Source of the DNA: Hyaloscypha bicolor E
Taxonomy: Eukaryota > Ascomycota > Leotiomycetes > Helotiales > Hyaloscyphaceae
Reading direction: 5' to 3'
NCBI RefSeq assembly: GCF_002865645.1
Contig: NW_020194589.1
Location: forward strand, 1,410,812 to 1,474,811
DNA: 64,000 nt
The position numbers and the translations under genes are program-made. The notes below the pieces were generated by a model, which did not search any database, was not told where the DNA came from, and saw nothing but the letters and a program-made list of their open reading frames with translations. This document shows, one piece after another, positions 22,185 to 33,762 of this stretch. Every line of letters starts with the position of its first letter. The stretch's first letter is position 1.

Positions 22185-22902
22185 CTAGCAACTATCTTGC
22201 TTCACAATAACATTGTATCCATCGCTATCAAACTCCTGTCCCCCCGTTTTCCTATAGTCCGGAAACTTGTCGAAGCTGCCAGTAGTACAGAGGTTAACCA
22301 GGTCCTGCGCGTAGCTCGCAATATATGTACTGGCGGGCGCGATGTAATAACCATTGTCGTTGCAAAGGTAGATAGCCGAATCATAAGAACAAGAAATTCG
22401 CGAGCAGGACTTTGCAGAAATGCCCAGGCGTGTGTGGAGGTTGTTGAGGTAGAAGATTCCTGCATCGATGTGGGACATGAATGCGGCCGTCCAGTCCTGG
22501 CCGGCTACGGGAACGCAGAGAGGAGGCTTGATCTGTGAAAAGTGAGACTGGGTGATGAGGGAAGGAGAAACGAAAGCGAACCTTGTTCCGCGCAACAAGA
22601 CCCATCACTTCGCCGTTTTCAAGCTCCACGCCAGGGTGCATCTCCTTGAGTTGGGCCATAACTTCTTGGACGGTACCGTTGAGGTTGTAGTCATGATCGC
22701 CGTAGGAGCCAATGAAGGTTGCGAGGACCGTGTTCTCGCTGGTTGGGCCCAACGCAGGCAAAATGCCTTCTGATGGAGCGGAGAGGACCTGTGATAGGAC
22801 TGTTAGTGCTGTGAGGTCAGGTAGGGGGAGACAGGAGGAGAATTGCACCAAGGTGAAGGGGAGAAAGAGGGCAAAGAAGATAGTAAGGCTGAGGTGGTGC
22901 AT
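22185..22902 (-). CDS. Small secreted cysteine-containing protein (effector-like)
   Basis: Two exons (22582-22902 and 22185-22532) joined over a 49-nt intron (GTTCGC..CACAG) give 222 residues. The N-terminus MHHLSLTIFFALFLPFTLVQ is a signal peptide; the Met at 22902 is chosen over a longer frame for that reason. The C-terminal part carries CSRISCSYDSAIYLCNDN, a pattern I have seen in uncharacterised secreted proteins of ascomycetes, plus later cysteines in DLVNLC and the final residue. No enzymatic motif is visible. Secretion, small size, several cysteines and the hAT MITE 169 bp downstream of the stop codon make it a candidate effector or surface protein; this is inference. Confidence 0.75.
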
Positions 22903-24112
22903 GGCTGTGGCTGAATTTTGGTAGGTAGTTGAGTAGTTTGTGTGGGGTATTAGAAATCTGGGAGATTGTTGATGGTGGCCCTTATTCGACGTGGGAAGAG
23001 TTGTTGTTGCAAAGGATAGAGGAAGTTGGCTGCGTTTCGAGGTTACTGAGTTTTTTCGTGCATTCGACATTTGAGAATAAGATTGTGTTGTAAGGCCACG
23101 AATTCACTCTTGTATACGAGGAAAAGATTACGTGGGAAGAGGCTGTTAGAGAAGAAGGCGAGGTTGTGTTAAGATGATGTTTATCTCATCTTCGGGAATA
23201 TTTGACCATTGTAAACAATCGGGTTCAAATATAGGACAAAACGTTCACAATTGTGCGTCACTTTTGTATCCAAATTTCACCGAGTACCTTCTCCAAGGCC
23301 ACTGAAAGCCACACCAACTAACCCTGATATTCACTTTCTAGACCTATTTTTGCAACTCAACTACTCTCCTCCACTGACTTGAAGCTCAATAAAGCCCTCG
23401 CCGTTTGTACTAAAATCCCTACCCTTCTCATTGGCTCGGCTTCGCTGCATCTTTCCAGGCTGTATACTCTGCCTCCTTGTCATCTGGAATATCTTCTTCT
23501 GAAAAGGGCACACGACTGGATATCATCGAATTTTACAACTTCCTCTTTTATTGATATATATTATAGTACGCTTTTGTTGACTTGCGACGGCGCACAGTAT
23601 TGACAATCGTCCTTTCGCTAAGCGAGGTCCTTAAAAACCGTCCCCTCGTCTTTGAAAAATCGCAATAAAACTCCCTAGAATTTTATAATCACTAAAACAC
23701 AAAGTAAACCTATCTGAGCTTTTTCTCTTTGCCTCAAATTTAATTTGAAGTATTTGGAGGTGGTCGCGATGAAATGTGCAATTTTTTAAAGTTTGAGATT
23801 TTGGTATTCCTCACCTCACTAAAAATGGACGATTTACAAAACTATGCGCTTTCGTACTATACAAATTAGTTGTGTGTGCTACATATGGAGGAAGTAACAC
23901 CGAAAAGGTACGCATCTGTGTAGCTGGTAAAGGAACAAAAATCTATGCAGATAAGAATTTGTGACAAGATTCCCAAACAAATCGCTAACAATATAAGATG
24001 AAGTATGTGTCCTTCCAACCTCTTTTCCACGGTCTGTCTCAACGACACAAGCGAGGGAAACCAACCCGACAAATCAGCAGTCCTAAATATTAGGAAGGTT
24101 GTGCAGCGGTAG
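22903..24112. other. Intergenic, promoter side of the secreted protein gene
   Basis: The composition becomes AT-rich toward 23600-24060. Frames of 60-75 codons on both strands lack motifs. No repeat structure is recognised. Confidence 0.45.
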
Positions 24113-24679
24113 CCTACGACATCAGCAACTTCTCTATCCTTTCGATCAAATATATCAGAAATTCCGAACCAATCACCACAGCCTTCATCTCCGAAGCCGT
24201 TGGAAGTCTGACCAAAACCTTCCCCCTTGCATTCTCTTCCATTCCAAATTCATCCAACAAAACCAACCAAAACTTTGAGACGTATGCAGAGTCGTTGAGC
24301 TGGGCAACGCGATTTTACCAGGATGATGACAGCAACTATCCAGGAGGCCCTCCCGATATGTTGAAAAACTTCCTAACAATCCGTATTCAATTTTCGACTA
24401 CCGCTTGGCAATCGGCTTATGGGAGACGCTCCCGTCAGATCTGTACGCTACCGGGACGTATGCCACTTCCTCTTCTAGAGTTCTAGGAGAGATTTGGGGG
24501 GTTATTGTTTTCGCTGCTGGTGCGGGCTCGCTAATACTGGTTTCTGTTGGAGTGATGGGGGGTGTTAGTTTGGGTCCTTGTGAGGTCCGGCGACGCCGAA
24601 TTCATCAAGGCGGCCGGAAACTGACATTTTTGCTAAATCTAGAATGCAGACTGAGCAGGGAAGTAATAGGGACGAGTTA
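24113..24679 (+). pseudogene. 3' relic of a large membrane protein gene, frameshifted
   Basis: A stop-free stretch from about 24113 encodes ..AVGSLTKTFPLAFSSIPN.. and ..FYQDDDSNYPGGPPDMLKNF. After about 24376 the continuation is found only in another frame (NNPYSIFDYRLAIGLWETLP..), then a membrane segment (GEIWGVIVFAAGAGSLILVS) and a basic tail. The pattern resembles the C-terminal part of long uncharacterised ascomycete membrane proteins. There is no upstream part: the sequence before 24113 is AT-rich and has stops. A single missing base explains the frame change. It is best read as a truncated, frameshifted relic, though an unrecognised exon structure cannot be excluded. Confidence 0.5.
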
Positions 24680-26630
24680 GGAGATAATACGGTGCCTTAT
24701 TTAGAGAGGTTTTCGAGACAAAACGGCCTGGGCAACGGGACATCCATTGAGGTAAAGACTTATATTCAAATAGAAAGAGTTTTTGTTGGGGACTCAAAAG
24801 GGGAGGGCGGTTGTTCTTGCGATGAGAGGAGAAGTGACGGAAAAAATGGAAGCGGAGCAAAGGTGTCACTAGTGGGAGTTTATGAGAGGTTTGAACATTT
24901 GGGAATGGAAACTTGAGGTGTTTTATGGGCGGGGAGTTTGCAACTGGCGAGTTCTGCTTTCTTGGGAAATACGGCGATCTGGACGGTGATTTACGGCCTC
25001 TTATCTTGAACAAATTTGCAACTCACGGACGATGCTGGAGTGTACTCATTTTACTGAGAAGTTCTCTTTCAAGCCTTCACCTTTTTGGCGTATTTGCACA
25101 GGCTTTTCGTGCTTGGCGCGCCCACCAGGGAAAAGGGGTTTTTGCTTAGATTTCCCGAAAAAGAAATCCGTTATCCTGGACACTAGATGAAGGTGTGGCA
25201 CAACAATTCCAACATTCCAACCAGTTCCAACGGGCATTCACGGCTCCTGTCGAAAAAGTTGGCGGGAATTACTTAAAAGCAAATGAAGCCCCAGCGGTTC
25301 GTTTGCTTTATGCCAACGACAGCGTAGTCAATTTTCACTGAATCTTTCGCTTCGTACACCCGGTCATATCTGGAGCGCATTCACTAGTCTACTCCATGCC
25401 TCCACGCCATTGTGAAATTTAAACAGGAGGGATGGCGTAACATTTTCACTAGTATACCAGTACCAGATGATGTCCTAGAACATCTCCATGATCGGCTTGT
25501 GTGGAATCCGGAGCAGTGAACTGTCTTGTTAAAAGACACAAGCACAAGAAGCATTGATATGCAACACCGAAAGGTCTGCAAACTATATAGAACGTACATT
25601 TTCCAACACGAATTCCTACTAATTTCGCAGATTCTATTCTATTTTAAACACTAGTAGTGTTTCATCTCTGCAGTCTCTGCTAGGCTGCGAATCACGTGTC
25701 ATATTTGTTTTCATTTCCAGGTCTGTTTTATATGCACTACTTACGCCTTTTATGGCTCGAAGGTCACGATCTAGTAGTCTCAATGTTCCTTGTCTCGGCT
25801 CACTCGCATCCTTTTAGATGCTCTATAATTGGTATCTTAAGCAGCAATCAATTTACTAGCATTTTAACTAATCCCTACTATCGCTTAAGCTGTCCCCTAC
25901 CATAGTTCAGCATATGCTCTCTTTATGTTCCTCATATATACGGGACAGGGGGGCTAGGGTTAGTTCCGAGTTTGCAAGGAGAGCTTAGGGTTATGGGCTA
26001 GGGTTCGGGTTAGTTGTGGGGGGTTGGGGGGTGGCAAGAGCCCCCCCAAATTAGGATATATTAGAGCGTAAAGACCCTGCAGGATAGGATTAGCATATGC
26101 CGAGCATATGTCAGAGGAGAAAGGTCGAGTATATGCTAGGAACATTGTGATGGGGATTTGATTGTTATATGGATTTCGGACCATATATAGGCGTTGGATG
26201 CGTGGGTGGAGGTAAAGAGGGTAGGAAGCTAAATAAGTAGAAGTAATAATCTTAAGACTCTCAGCACCAGTAATGAAATAATACGAATGTTCAAAAATAA
26301 GGGGCTCCGAAGGTTGATGTATTGGGAAGGCTAATCGTACGTATGGACGGAAGTCTTATGCAACCCCTTAAACTAGCGCCAGCATGCCTGGGAAGCAGGA
26401 CACGTGACGGTAGTCACGGGACAAGAGAGAAAAAACCCCACCACAACATACCTAGCAGGCTGTTAAATGGAGGTCGGGGAGAAAGGAAGTTAATAGAAGA
26501 GAGAAACAGCCTTCCTTTAGCAAAATAAGTATTTATTATATCTTAAGGTCGAGTATACGCAAGAAGCTAATTACTACTATAGAAAAATACAAGGGTATCT
26601 GTTCTAATTAATAGTATGGGTGTGACGGCG
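24680..26630. other. Intergenic, gene-poor, with telomere-like motifs
   Basis: Only chance frames under 125 codons occur. A G-rich stretch with TTAGGG-like units is listed separately. The right end (26500-26630) is AT-rich and runs into a solo LTR. Confidence 0.45.
25953..26038 (+). repeat. Degenerate telomere-like (TTAGGG) motifs
   Basis: Within 86 bp there are GCTAGGGTTAG, CTTAGGGTTATGG, GCTAGGGTTCGGGTTAG and a run of G. These are spaced variants of the fungal telomere hexamer, not an intact array. They could be an old interstitial telomere trace or chance. Confidence 0.45.
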
Positions 26631-26835
26631 GGGTCAAGGCAATAGTCAAGGCTCAAAGATCCGAGAATCTCATGTATTGAGAATACTAAGCTAAAGAGAA
26701 GAAGGAGAGAGAGAGAGGGAAGGAGGAGGGGATAAAAGGAGGGAAATACTAGCTAAAACCACTGAAACGCCAGCTAGCCAGATGAAACTAGTCAGGTGAT
26801 AGCCACCCCACATGACCCTAGCCAGCGCCGTTACA
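26631..26835 (-). repeat. Solo LTR of the 850-2446 element family
   Basis: It runs from TGTGACGGCGGGG to CGCCGTTACA and matches 850-1063 across its length. The flanks are ATGGG and AGGGG (4 of 5 match), a probable decayed target duplication. No interior sequence follows on either side. This copy shows little RIP-type decay. Confidence 0.82.
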
Positions 26836-27235
26836 AGGGGATAGCTTAAGCGATTTTAGGGCTCAGCTTCTGGCTTTAATTCACTACCTCCTACTTGGGC
26901 TGATTCGTCAACCCTTCCTTTAAACTATTTCAGGGGGAAATTAATAGTCGGAGACTAGACGTCGCGTTAAAGGGGCATCCGACAATCATCCGACACCGCG
27001 TATCTCCCGAAATAGAATCGACAGACCAAAGATGGTCTAGTTTGGGTGGGGTTGAGCAGAGTCAAAATAGGGAAGCAAAATATCTATTAGCCAAATCGAA
27101 CACAACCGGTCAATGAAAATGATTCGGAAAATTCACAACTTACGAGACAAAATTAAATAGCAAGTGGATGTCTTAAAAGCCGGAGAATATGCGGACAGCT
27201 TTCGGCTACTTTAAGAGAAAGATTCCGAAGAAGAC
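26836..27235. other. Intergenic, nothing recognised
   Basis: No frame or repeat stands out between the solo LTR and the hAT-type MITE. Confidence 0.4.
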
Positions 27236-27379
27236 CAGTATGTCAAGGGAATACTCAAACTACTTGAGTTACTTCAGTATATACTCATTGAGTATTGAGT
27301 AGAGTATAAGTAGGACATATTTTGGCTGAGTAGAGTATGAGTAGGACCTGCTACTCTACTCTACTCATTTGACACACTT
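27236..27379. mobile_element. hAT-type MITE, 144 bp
   Basis: Ends CAGTATGTCAAG and TTTGACACACTT match those of 21419-22016. The flanks AAGAAGAC (27228-27235) and AATAAGAC (27380-27387) agree at 7 of 8 positions, an 8-bp duplication. The interior is built from TACTC/GAGTA repeats that can fold back. No coding capacity. Confidence 0.85.
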
Positions 27380-27669
27380 AATAAGACGAAACTGGTTCAT
27401 GGTCACATACTTTGCCCTCCTTAATCAGACTCAAGCAAGCCGGGAACCAATTCCTAAATATTTGCAATGCACAGAAGTTCATATTTGACATTAATCTATG
27501 TCCCTTGTGATACGCACTCTGGTGGACCAGTAGAGCTGATGAAGCTGAGACAATTTTTAGACTAGAAGGCTCCAAATTTGGCCCCCACGGTTTGCTTTCT
27601 ATGGAGGCCCGTTCTTGCCATCCCCATCCTTGCAATGCCTTAAGTTTTGGAAACAAAGAGCTCAACATA

Positions 27670-27809
27670 CAGTAGGGTGCCATAAGTATTCGACCTGGTA
27701 CGTGCACACGGAACCAATCAAAGCTGCCACAACTCAACAACAAAAGATCTTATTGGTCCAGAAAGTGGGACTCGCACGTACCAGGTCGAATACTTGTGGC
27801 ACCCTACTA
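27670..27809. mobile_element. 140-bp MITE with ~35-bp inverted ends, TA target site
   Basis: CAGTAGGGTGCCATAAGTAT at the left is the inverse of the right end (..ATACTTGTGGCACCCTACTA). The match extends through CGACCTGGTACGTGC with only one or two transitions. TA flanks both ends (27668-27669 and 27810-27811), consistent with a Tc1/mariner/pogo-type element. No coding capacity. Confidence 0.9.
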
Positions 27810-27813
27810 TATC

Positions 27814-27951
27814 CCTTCGTCCGGTGAGACATTGCTAGCGTGTCAGCCACAGCTGTGGCACCCAATAAAATCCAGAAGCCACATAATTTCATGCCCCGCC
27901 AGCCAAGCGAGATCCCCCTACCAACGTTAGCAATGTCTCACCGGACGAAGG
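27814..27951. repeat. Second short inverted-repeat element directly adjacent
   Basis: CCTTCGTCCGGTGAGACATT at the left is exactly inverted at the right (AATGTCTCACCGGACGAAGG), continuing to CTA(G/A)CG, about 27 bp per arm around an 84-bp loop. It begins 4 bp after the preceding MITE. The end sequences differ from that MITE, so it is a different family. No clear target duplication is visible. Confidence 0.75.
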
Positions 27952-29346
27952 AAAGACAGCTCCAAATGATCTCCGGCCTTACGCTCGAAGGTATTGAACG
28001 TGACCTAGAGAGATCTTCTCGATCTCGAAAGTCTGTTTATAAAGGATTTCGTTTGGTATGCCAATGTCGGCTCCATGGAAAGAGCTTGACATCCAGAGAC
28101 GGCTCACATAATCAATAATGTCTTGAGCTAGGGGCTCGGTCAGCTGCAATCTCCAGAGAATTGGCTTGTGATTGAAACAAGAGGCTTTTTCTGGAGGAGG
28201 GGGCGGAACAACATATGCCGCTACGAGATCTGGAGAATTGGAGTGGTGGTGTTTTTCATCTTGACGCCGGCTCTCCGTGCCTTTTGGTTATCTTTTCCAC
28301 TGCCGTCCTTCTTCGTTCGTCCGTGCCAGACCTGCAGATTTGGCATTGCCGGAAACGCACTGCCGGACCATGTCTTGGATTCTTAACACCACTTCCTCAA
28401 CTTATGTCGTTAGAGGTTTGGTAAACTTTGTTGTGAAGAGTGGCGTACTGCGTTTCTGTAGCAGTCCGGCGAGAGAAGCCTACAGGAGCCATCTTCACGA
28501 CAAAAAAGAAGTGCTCTGATAATAATTATCATTAGACACAGCATCCTATATAGTATTCGTCAATTCTTCTAGGTCACTACGTGTAGAATCTGTAAGATAC
28601 TGGAGAAAACCCGGTCCAGGGTATGAATGTCTTTGACAAAGAAGCATTTGATAGAAAGAATGAAGGGGAGGCCCGTACCTCCGTACATGGGAATCCTTAC
28701 AGGGGTGAAGTAATGGGCTGAAGCTCAGGGCGTTAGTTGGACTGCGCGCGGATGTCATCCGGAATCCGACGCGTGCACTCGGACAGATGCTGTCTGGCAG
28801 CCCGCAGTCCCCAGGTTCTGCAAGGCTTGATCACACCCATTCAGGACGAGACCTTCTTGGTACCCCCACGCATGGAACGAGCACGGCTAGTGAGTGGCTC
28901 CCAGAAATTGGGACTTGTCATTGAGACCCTTATTTTGGCGAAATGGGAACCCGATCAGCGGATGCAAGACGCGGATTGGGCGAAGCGGGCCTGCAATTTC
29001 TCCCCAGGTCCCCGGAACAGCATCCGCTACGCCAAAAGACTCGTTTACATTTTGCACGGAACATCCCTTGAACCGCTCCTCCAGAGTCCAAGGCCCCAGG
29101 ATCGAGGAAGGCAGATTCGTCTATCTCGGAACAGACCCATACGCCCCCAATGTCCACCGACTCTCCTGTTCACGGCGGTCTCCAGCTTCCTCAGCAACTT
29201 AAGAGTGCTGCCATCATGCCAGTTCCTTGGTGGTGGGTCTCGATGAGTGACTGGCAGATGCGGAAGGAACTCCCTCAACTGCCTTTCGGTCTAGCTGGCC
29301 CATCTTGAAGCTGCTGAGTCGTGCACGAACGCCCCAAGCTTCCACG
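27952..29346. other. Intergenic, no supported gene
   Basis: Overlapping frames on both strands between 28168 and 29278 (longest 169 codons at 28737-29246) have basic, low-information translations and no splice or family support. The last part is the promoter side of the PTH11-like gene. Confidence 0.4.
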
Positions 29347-30509
29347 ATGGCCGACCCGAACGCACTCATATTCCCACTTACCGATGATGACCACTATGCC
29401 GCTCTGGTGTTTACCTGTGTGACGGTCACGCTCTGTGCTCTCACACTCGCAACTCTCGTTGCGAGGATTTCCATGAAATTTCATCATGGTCTGCGTCTTG
29501 GGTGGGACGATTACTTACTAGTCGTCGGCTGTGTAAGAGACCGACAACTTCACTGTACTAATTACCATCTGACAGCAACTAGGCGCTCGCGGCAGCCGAT
29601 TGGGCAACGTTCTTGGCGGCAATTTTGTTCTACGTCCGCAGATCTCGGCGCCTGGTCTCTATGAACGATGTCGAATACGTTATCAAACTCGGGGTCATCG
29701 GCATATCCTTCTGGGGCGTTTCCGTCACCTGTATCAAAGTTGGCGTAGCCGTCCAACTTCTTCGCTTCCAAAGCCACCGCCTCTGGCGATTATTCCTCTA
29801 CGTTATTATCGGCTTCATAGTTGCCACTTCTGCAGCCTTTGTGCTCTTTGATCTCCTGCAATGTTTTCCGTTGGAAGCGACATGGAACCTCAGCATCACC
29901 AACAAAAAATGCGTAGGCAACACCGTCTTCCAGAAAGTATCGAACACACAAAGCGGAGTCAGCATCTCCACCGATATCATCCTCTCTCTTTTCCCTCTCA
30001 CCTTCCTACGCCATCTTCGTCGTCCTCGCAGTGAGAAAGTCCTCATCGGTGTCCTGATGGCCATGGGAATGGCAGCCTCCGCAGCGTCGATTACGAAAGC
30101 GGTGCTTGTTCATCAATGGGCGTACGCCATCGACACCTTCAAATTCGGCTTCGCAATCTCGATGTGGACGTGTGTTGAAATGTTCATCGGCATCATCGCC
30201 GCATGTCTGCCCAGCCTCAAATCAACAATCCAGAAGCTTCTTACAAAGGTGGGAATTGATTTCACGGCGGATGGGCTTCCTAGCTTCTTCAAGAGTTTTA
30301 GTACGAGGAATGAGGGGGTGGAGAATCAGCCAGTTGAGAGCTTTAAGTTTAGTACGATGGAGAGTGGGAGTGGGAGTGTGGGAACGGGGGCGTTGAGCCC
30401 GATGTATAGCGAGAGTGGGAATGAGAGTGGGACACTAGGGAATACGGGGATGGGTGGGCGGGAGGGCCAATCCGAAGACGGGAGGGGGAGAGTGACGCAG
30501 ACTGTATGA
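29347..30509 (+). CDS. PTH11-like seven-transmembrane (rhodopsin-domain) membrane protein
   Basis: Two exons (29347-29532 and 29583-30509) with a 50-nt intron (GTAAGA..ACTAG, TACTAATT branch site) give 370 residues. The intron removes a TAG immediately before the second exon. Hydrophobic segments include YAALVFTCVTVTLCALTLATL, DYLLVVGC/ALAAADWATF, VIKLGVIGISFWGVSVTCI, RLFLYVIIGFIVATSAAFVL, IILSLFPLTFL, VLIGVLMAMGMAASAASI and ISMWTCVEMFIGIIAACLP, fitting seven helices. LGWDDYLL after helix 1 and WTCVEMFIGIIAACLP near the end are typical of fungal PTH11-like/rhodopsin-domain proteins. Such proteins act at the plasma membrane as putative receptors. The C-terminal tail is Gly/Ser-rich. An upstream in-frame Met at 29305 is possible. 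Confidence 0.88.
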
Positions 30510-31434
30510 GGACAATTCAGACAATACCTACTTTGGATCGGTCGACGCGAGCAACATATCCCTCTATCGGCAATAATCGCATTGTGCGATTACTCGACTC
30601 TGAATTATTTGCATTGGGGGAGATAGAGAAATAGGATGTATTTGCATTTTATATTGGGACTTGGAAAGGAATAAATTTAGGTATGTTATGGGGAGAGTAG
30701 GACTCGTGGCGATTGCTTCTTTCTGAAGAATGCAATTTTCTTCTTCTGGAGCTTCAGCATTTATACTTTAGTGGCGCAGCCCCGGCAATGAACCCTGAAA
30801 ACATAACACGAACAGGATTCTAGAAAGATGGGGCGGGAGGCTTTTCGGGCGATGGACCGCATGGCGCAGCGCCTTTCAGCGAGGGGCATGCCTGAATTGA
30901 CCAATGGAGTGCGTACATCGCAGGAGGAGCAAGTAAATAGGCGCCGTGAATTCGTGCGTCATCCCCGCGGGGAAGACGAACCCAAATCTTCAGCACACGT
31001 ACCGCTCGAAATTCTCCAGTTTGGAAACAGAACCCAACCTTTTGCTCCCGACATGTACGCCTCGCTGCACTTTGTTGGAGCTTGCATCTATTCTAGCTCT
31101 TCTTACTCTCGCTGTTGGACATTTTAGCCTGCAGGCAATATTGGAATATTTCCAGAAATCTGGTGAAAGCTTCTAGCCTGCTTCTGGGGGATGACCCTTG
31201 CATTCCGTCGTCGGAAATACTTTTCATTTGCGGAAAGCAACAGGATCGGACTTACATTCTGCACCTCTGCCCCGCCGCTACCCGAAGTTGGGATAATAAC
31301 CTGGGATGGACGATACAGCGGAAAATGAGCAAAGAGTGTCTATATGAAGTGGTATGAGATTCCCTATTGCTCTTGATCAAATCCAAACCATTGTCATTGC
31401 AGCCAGGTCTTCCTCTCCGTATAATCTTGAAGAT
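30510..31434. other. Intergenic, promoter side of the esterase gene
   Basis: A 99-codon frame at 30828-31127 has no motif. Nothing else is recognised. Confidence 0.45.
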
Positions 31435-33467
31435 ATGATCCGCTGCTTTGCTCTTGTGTTGTCGGTAGTGTCGATTACCTTGGCAGTCCCATTGCAGGTT
31501 GATCTAGGGTACTCCATCTATCAAGGCGTTGCGAACTCCACCACAGGTCTTACAACTTTCAAAGGGTGCGCAGATCCCCCTCTACACGAGATTGTCAAAG
31601 GTTGAAGACATTCAATTGATGTTCAGAATTCGCTATGCGGCTCCTCCTTTGGGTTCCCTACGATGGCAAGCCCCTCTGCGCCCTGCCGTCAATCGAACTG
31701 CTGTCATCAGTGCCGCCGACTTTGGCCCAGCTTGTCCAAACAGTCCTCTTAGTTTAGGTGTCCTTGGAACCTTTGGCGCTATACCCGGTGACGAAGATTG
31801 CTTGAATCTTAATGTGTATGCGCCGACCACTGCCCCAGGTACTAGGTTGCCTGTTCTGGTGTATATCCATGGTGGTGGGTATGGTGCTGGAGACGGGAAG
31901 CAAGATATGACTTCCATTATCAACACCAATGGCAATTCCTTCATTGCCGTTACCATACAATATCGTGTAAGTGAAACTTCACAACTCTCATGAGTGCTAA
32001 TGGCTAAGTAATCGGGGTGAAGCTCGGTGCTTTCGGATTCTTGTCATCTGCCATTGTGAAGGCTAACGGGGTTCTCAATGCCGGGATCCTGGATCAAAAT
32101 TTTGCTTTGCAGTGGGTACAGAATCATATTAGCTGTTTTGGCGGCGATCCAACTCGCGTTACAATTTCAGGAGAGTCGTCGGGAGGTGGTTCAGTCATGT
32201 TGCATGACTTGGCTTACGGAGGAACTCTAGGAAACTCTCTTTTCATAAACGTACGCCCCCTTCCACCCCGCCATTCATAAATTTACATCTTGACTGGATG
32301 TCATAGTCGATTTCCGCTTCACCATATTTGCCGATGCAATGGGGATATGCTGATTCCGTGCCCACGAACTTCTTCATTGCTTTTGCCACAGCAGCTGGCT
32401 GCCCTACTTCAGCCAAGACGACCATGATTTGTCTGCGTTCAAAGAACAGCACCGTTCTACAGAATGCTTCTTTCGCCGTATCTGGGTCTGGTGAATATGG
32501 AACGTGGGCTTTCCCACCAGTGACAGATGGAACCTACATCCAGCAACGGCCAAGCCAAGCTCTGCTACAAAAGAAAGTCAATGGCAAAAGACACCTTTCA
32601 GGGGTAATTGACTTCCTTCATTCAAGATAGGGTCAATTCTAACAGTTCCAGAACTGCGCCAACGAGGGAAACCTCTTCCATCAGCCGATTGCTTCACTGA
32701 GTGATTTCAATGCCTGGGTCAACCTTACCTTCCCGCTATTCACAGCAGACGACAAAGCTGCCCTTGCAACCTACTATCCCATAACCGTATCCTACCAAGA
32801 AACTGCCTCTGTAAGTAATCCCACGCCCTCATCCCCACCACGCCCTTCTCCAACCGCACCCAACCCCAGTCATGCTCCTTTCTGACATTGGTGATAAATA
32901 GGAAATATTCGCCGAAACCACAATCGTCTGTCCCTCCTACTGGCTCGCAGAAGCCTACTCCCCCTCCCCCCTAACAGGATATAAATTCCAATACTCCGTC
33001 CCCGTCGCACTCCACTCCACAGACCTCCCAGCGTATTTCGGGCCGCCAACCCCAAATCAAGGTCCCGATTTCGTGAAAGCTTTTCAAAGTACTTTCCCCT
33101 CCTCTCCCCTCTAATCTCCTCATGTTTTAACACATCCAAAGCAATATGGGGCAATTTCGTAACCCTGAACAACCCCTCCATCTCCAACACCATCGCCAAC
33201 GGGGCTTCTGCGCCAAACCCATCTGCCCCCAATGCAGCATCAGCCTGGCCAGCATATACACGCAATAACCCGGCAATGATCAATCTTAATGAGACGGGAG
33301 GAACGCTTACGAATGCTAGTTCTTTTGGATTGACTGTTTTGGAGTATTTTGAGCCAGGGCTACTGAATAATATCACTTTGGTTAATGCGGCGACATGGGA
33401 GAATGGCAGGGGAGCGAGGTGTGATTGGTGGAGGGGAATTAGCGCGGATGTCCCTGAGAAGATGTAA
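31435..33467 (+). CDS. Secreted type-B carboxylesterase/lipase
   Basis: Seven exons: 31435-31565, 31627-31966, 32023-32250, 32307-32603, 32652-32810, 32902-33088 and 33142-33467; every junction keeps the frame; product 555 residues, normal for the family. MIRCFALVLSVVSITLA is a signal peptide. Family marks in order: FKGIRYAAPPLGSLRW, EDCLNLNVYAP, YIHGGGYGAGDG (oxyanion hole), LGAFGFLSS, NFALQWVQNHISCFGGDPTR, GESSGGGSV (nucleophile Ser), NEGNLF (acid region) and LHSTDLPAYFG (catalytic His). It should hydrolyse carboxyl esters outside the cell. Introns are 48-91 nt; intron 2 uses an AAG acceptor. All catalytic residues appear intact. The gene stands alone, without an obvious partner. Confidence 0.93.
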
Positions 33468-33762
33468 GTGGGGATGGAGAGGTTGAAGCTGGCGCTGGGG
33501 TAGGTTCTAGAAAAGGAAATATTGATCACAGGATGGATAAATGCGATTTTGAGTGTGCCTTTTGTTTGCGGTAATGTGGAACAGAATTTGGTTCCATCTT
33601 TGGTGTTCGAGCAATGAGCTATTATGCGAATCAAGAGTACAGCATACGTCCCACACGTTCAGCATACCTCGCCCATGTTCTGACACCCTTGGCGGTTTGA
33701 AAACCCAGAGCTGATAGCCATTACATCTTTGACCAACAACTGGGGATGGATGATCGAGGGTA

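Noticed and set aside
28737..29246. 169-codon plus-strand frame
   Set aside because: No recognisable domain; the opposite strand is also open over much of it, as expected for GC-rich chance frames.
32870..33634. 254-codon minus-strand frame
   Set aside because: It is antisense to exons of the carboxylesterase, whose spliced protein is continuous and has its catalytic residues.
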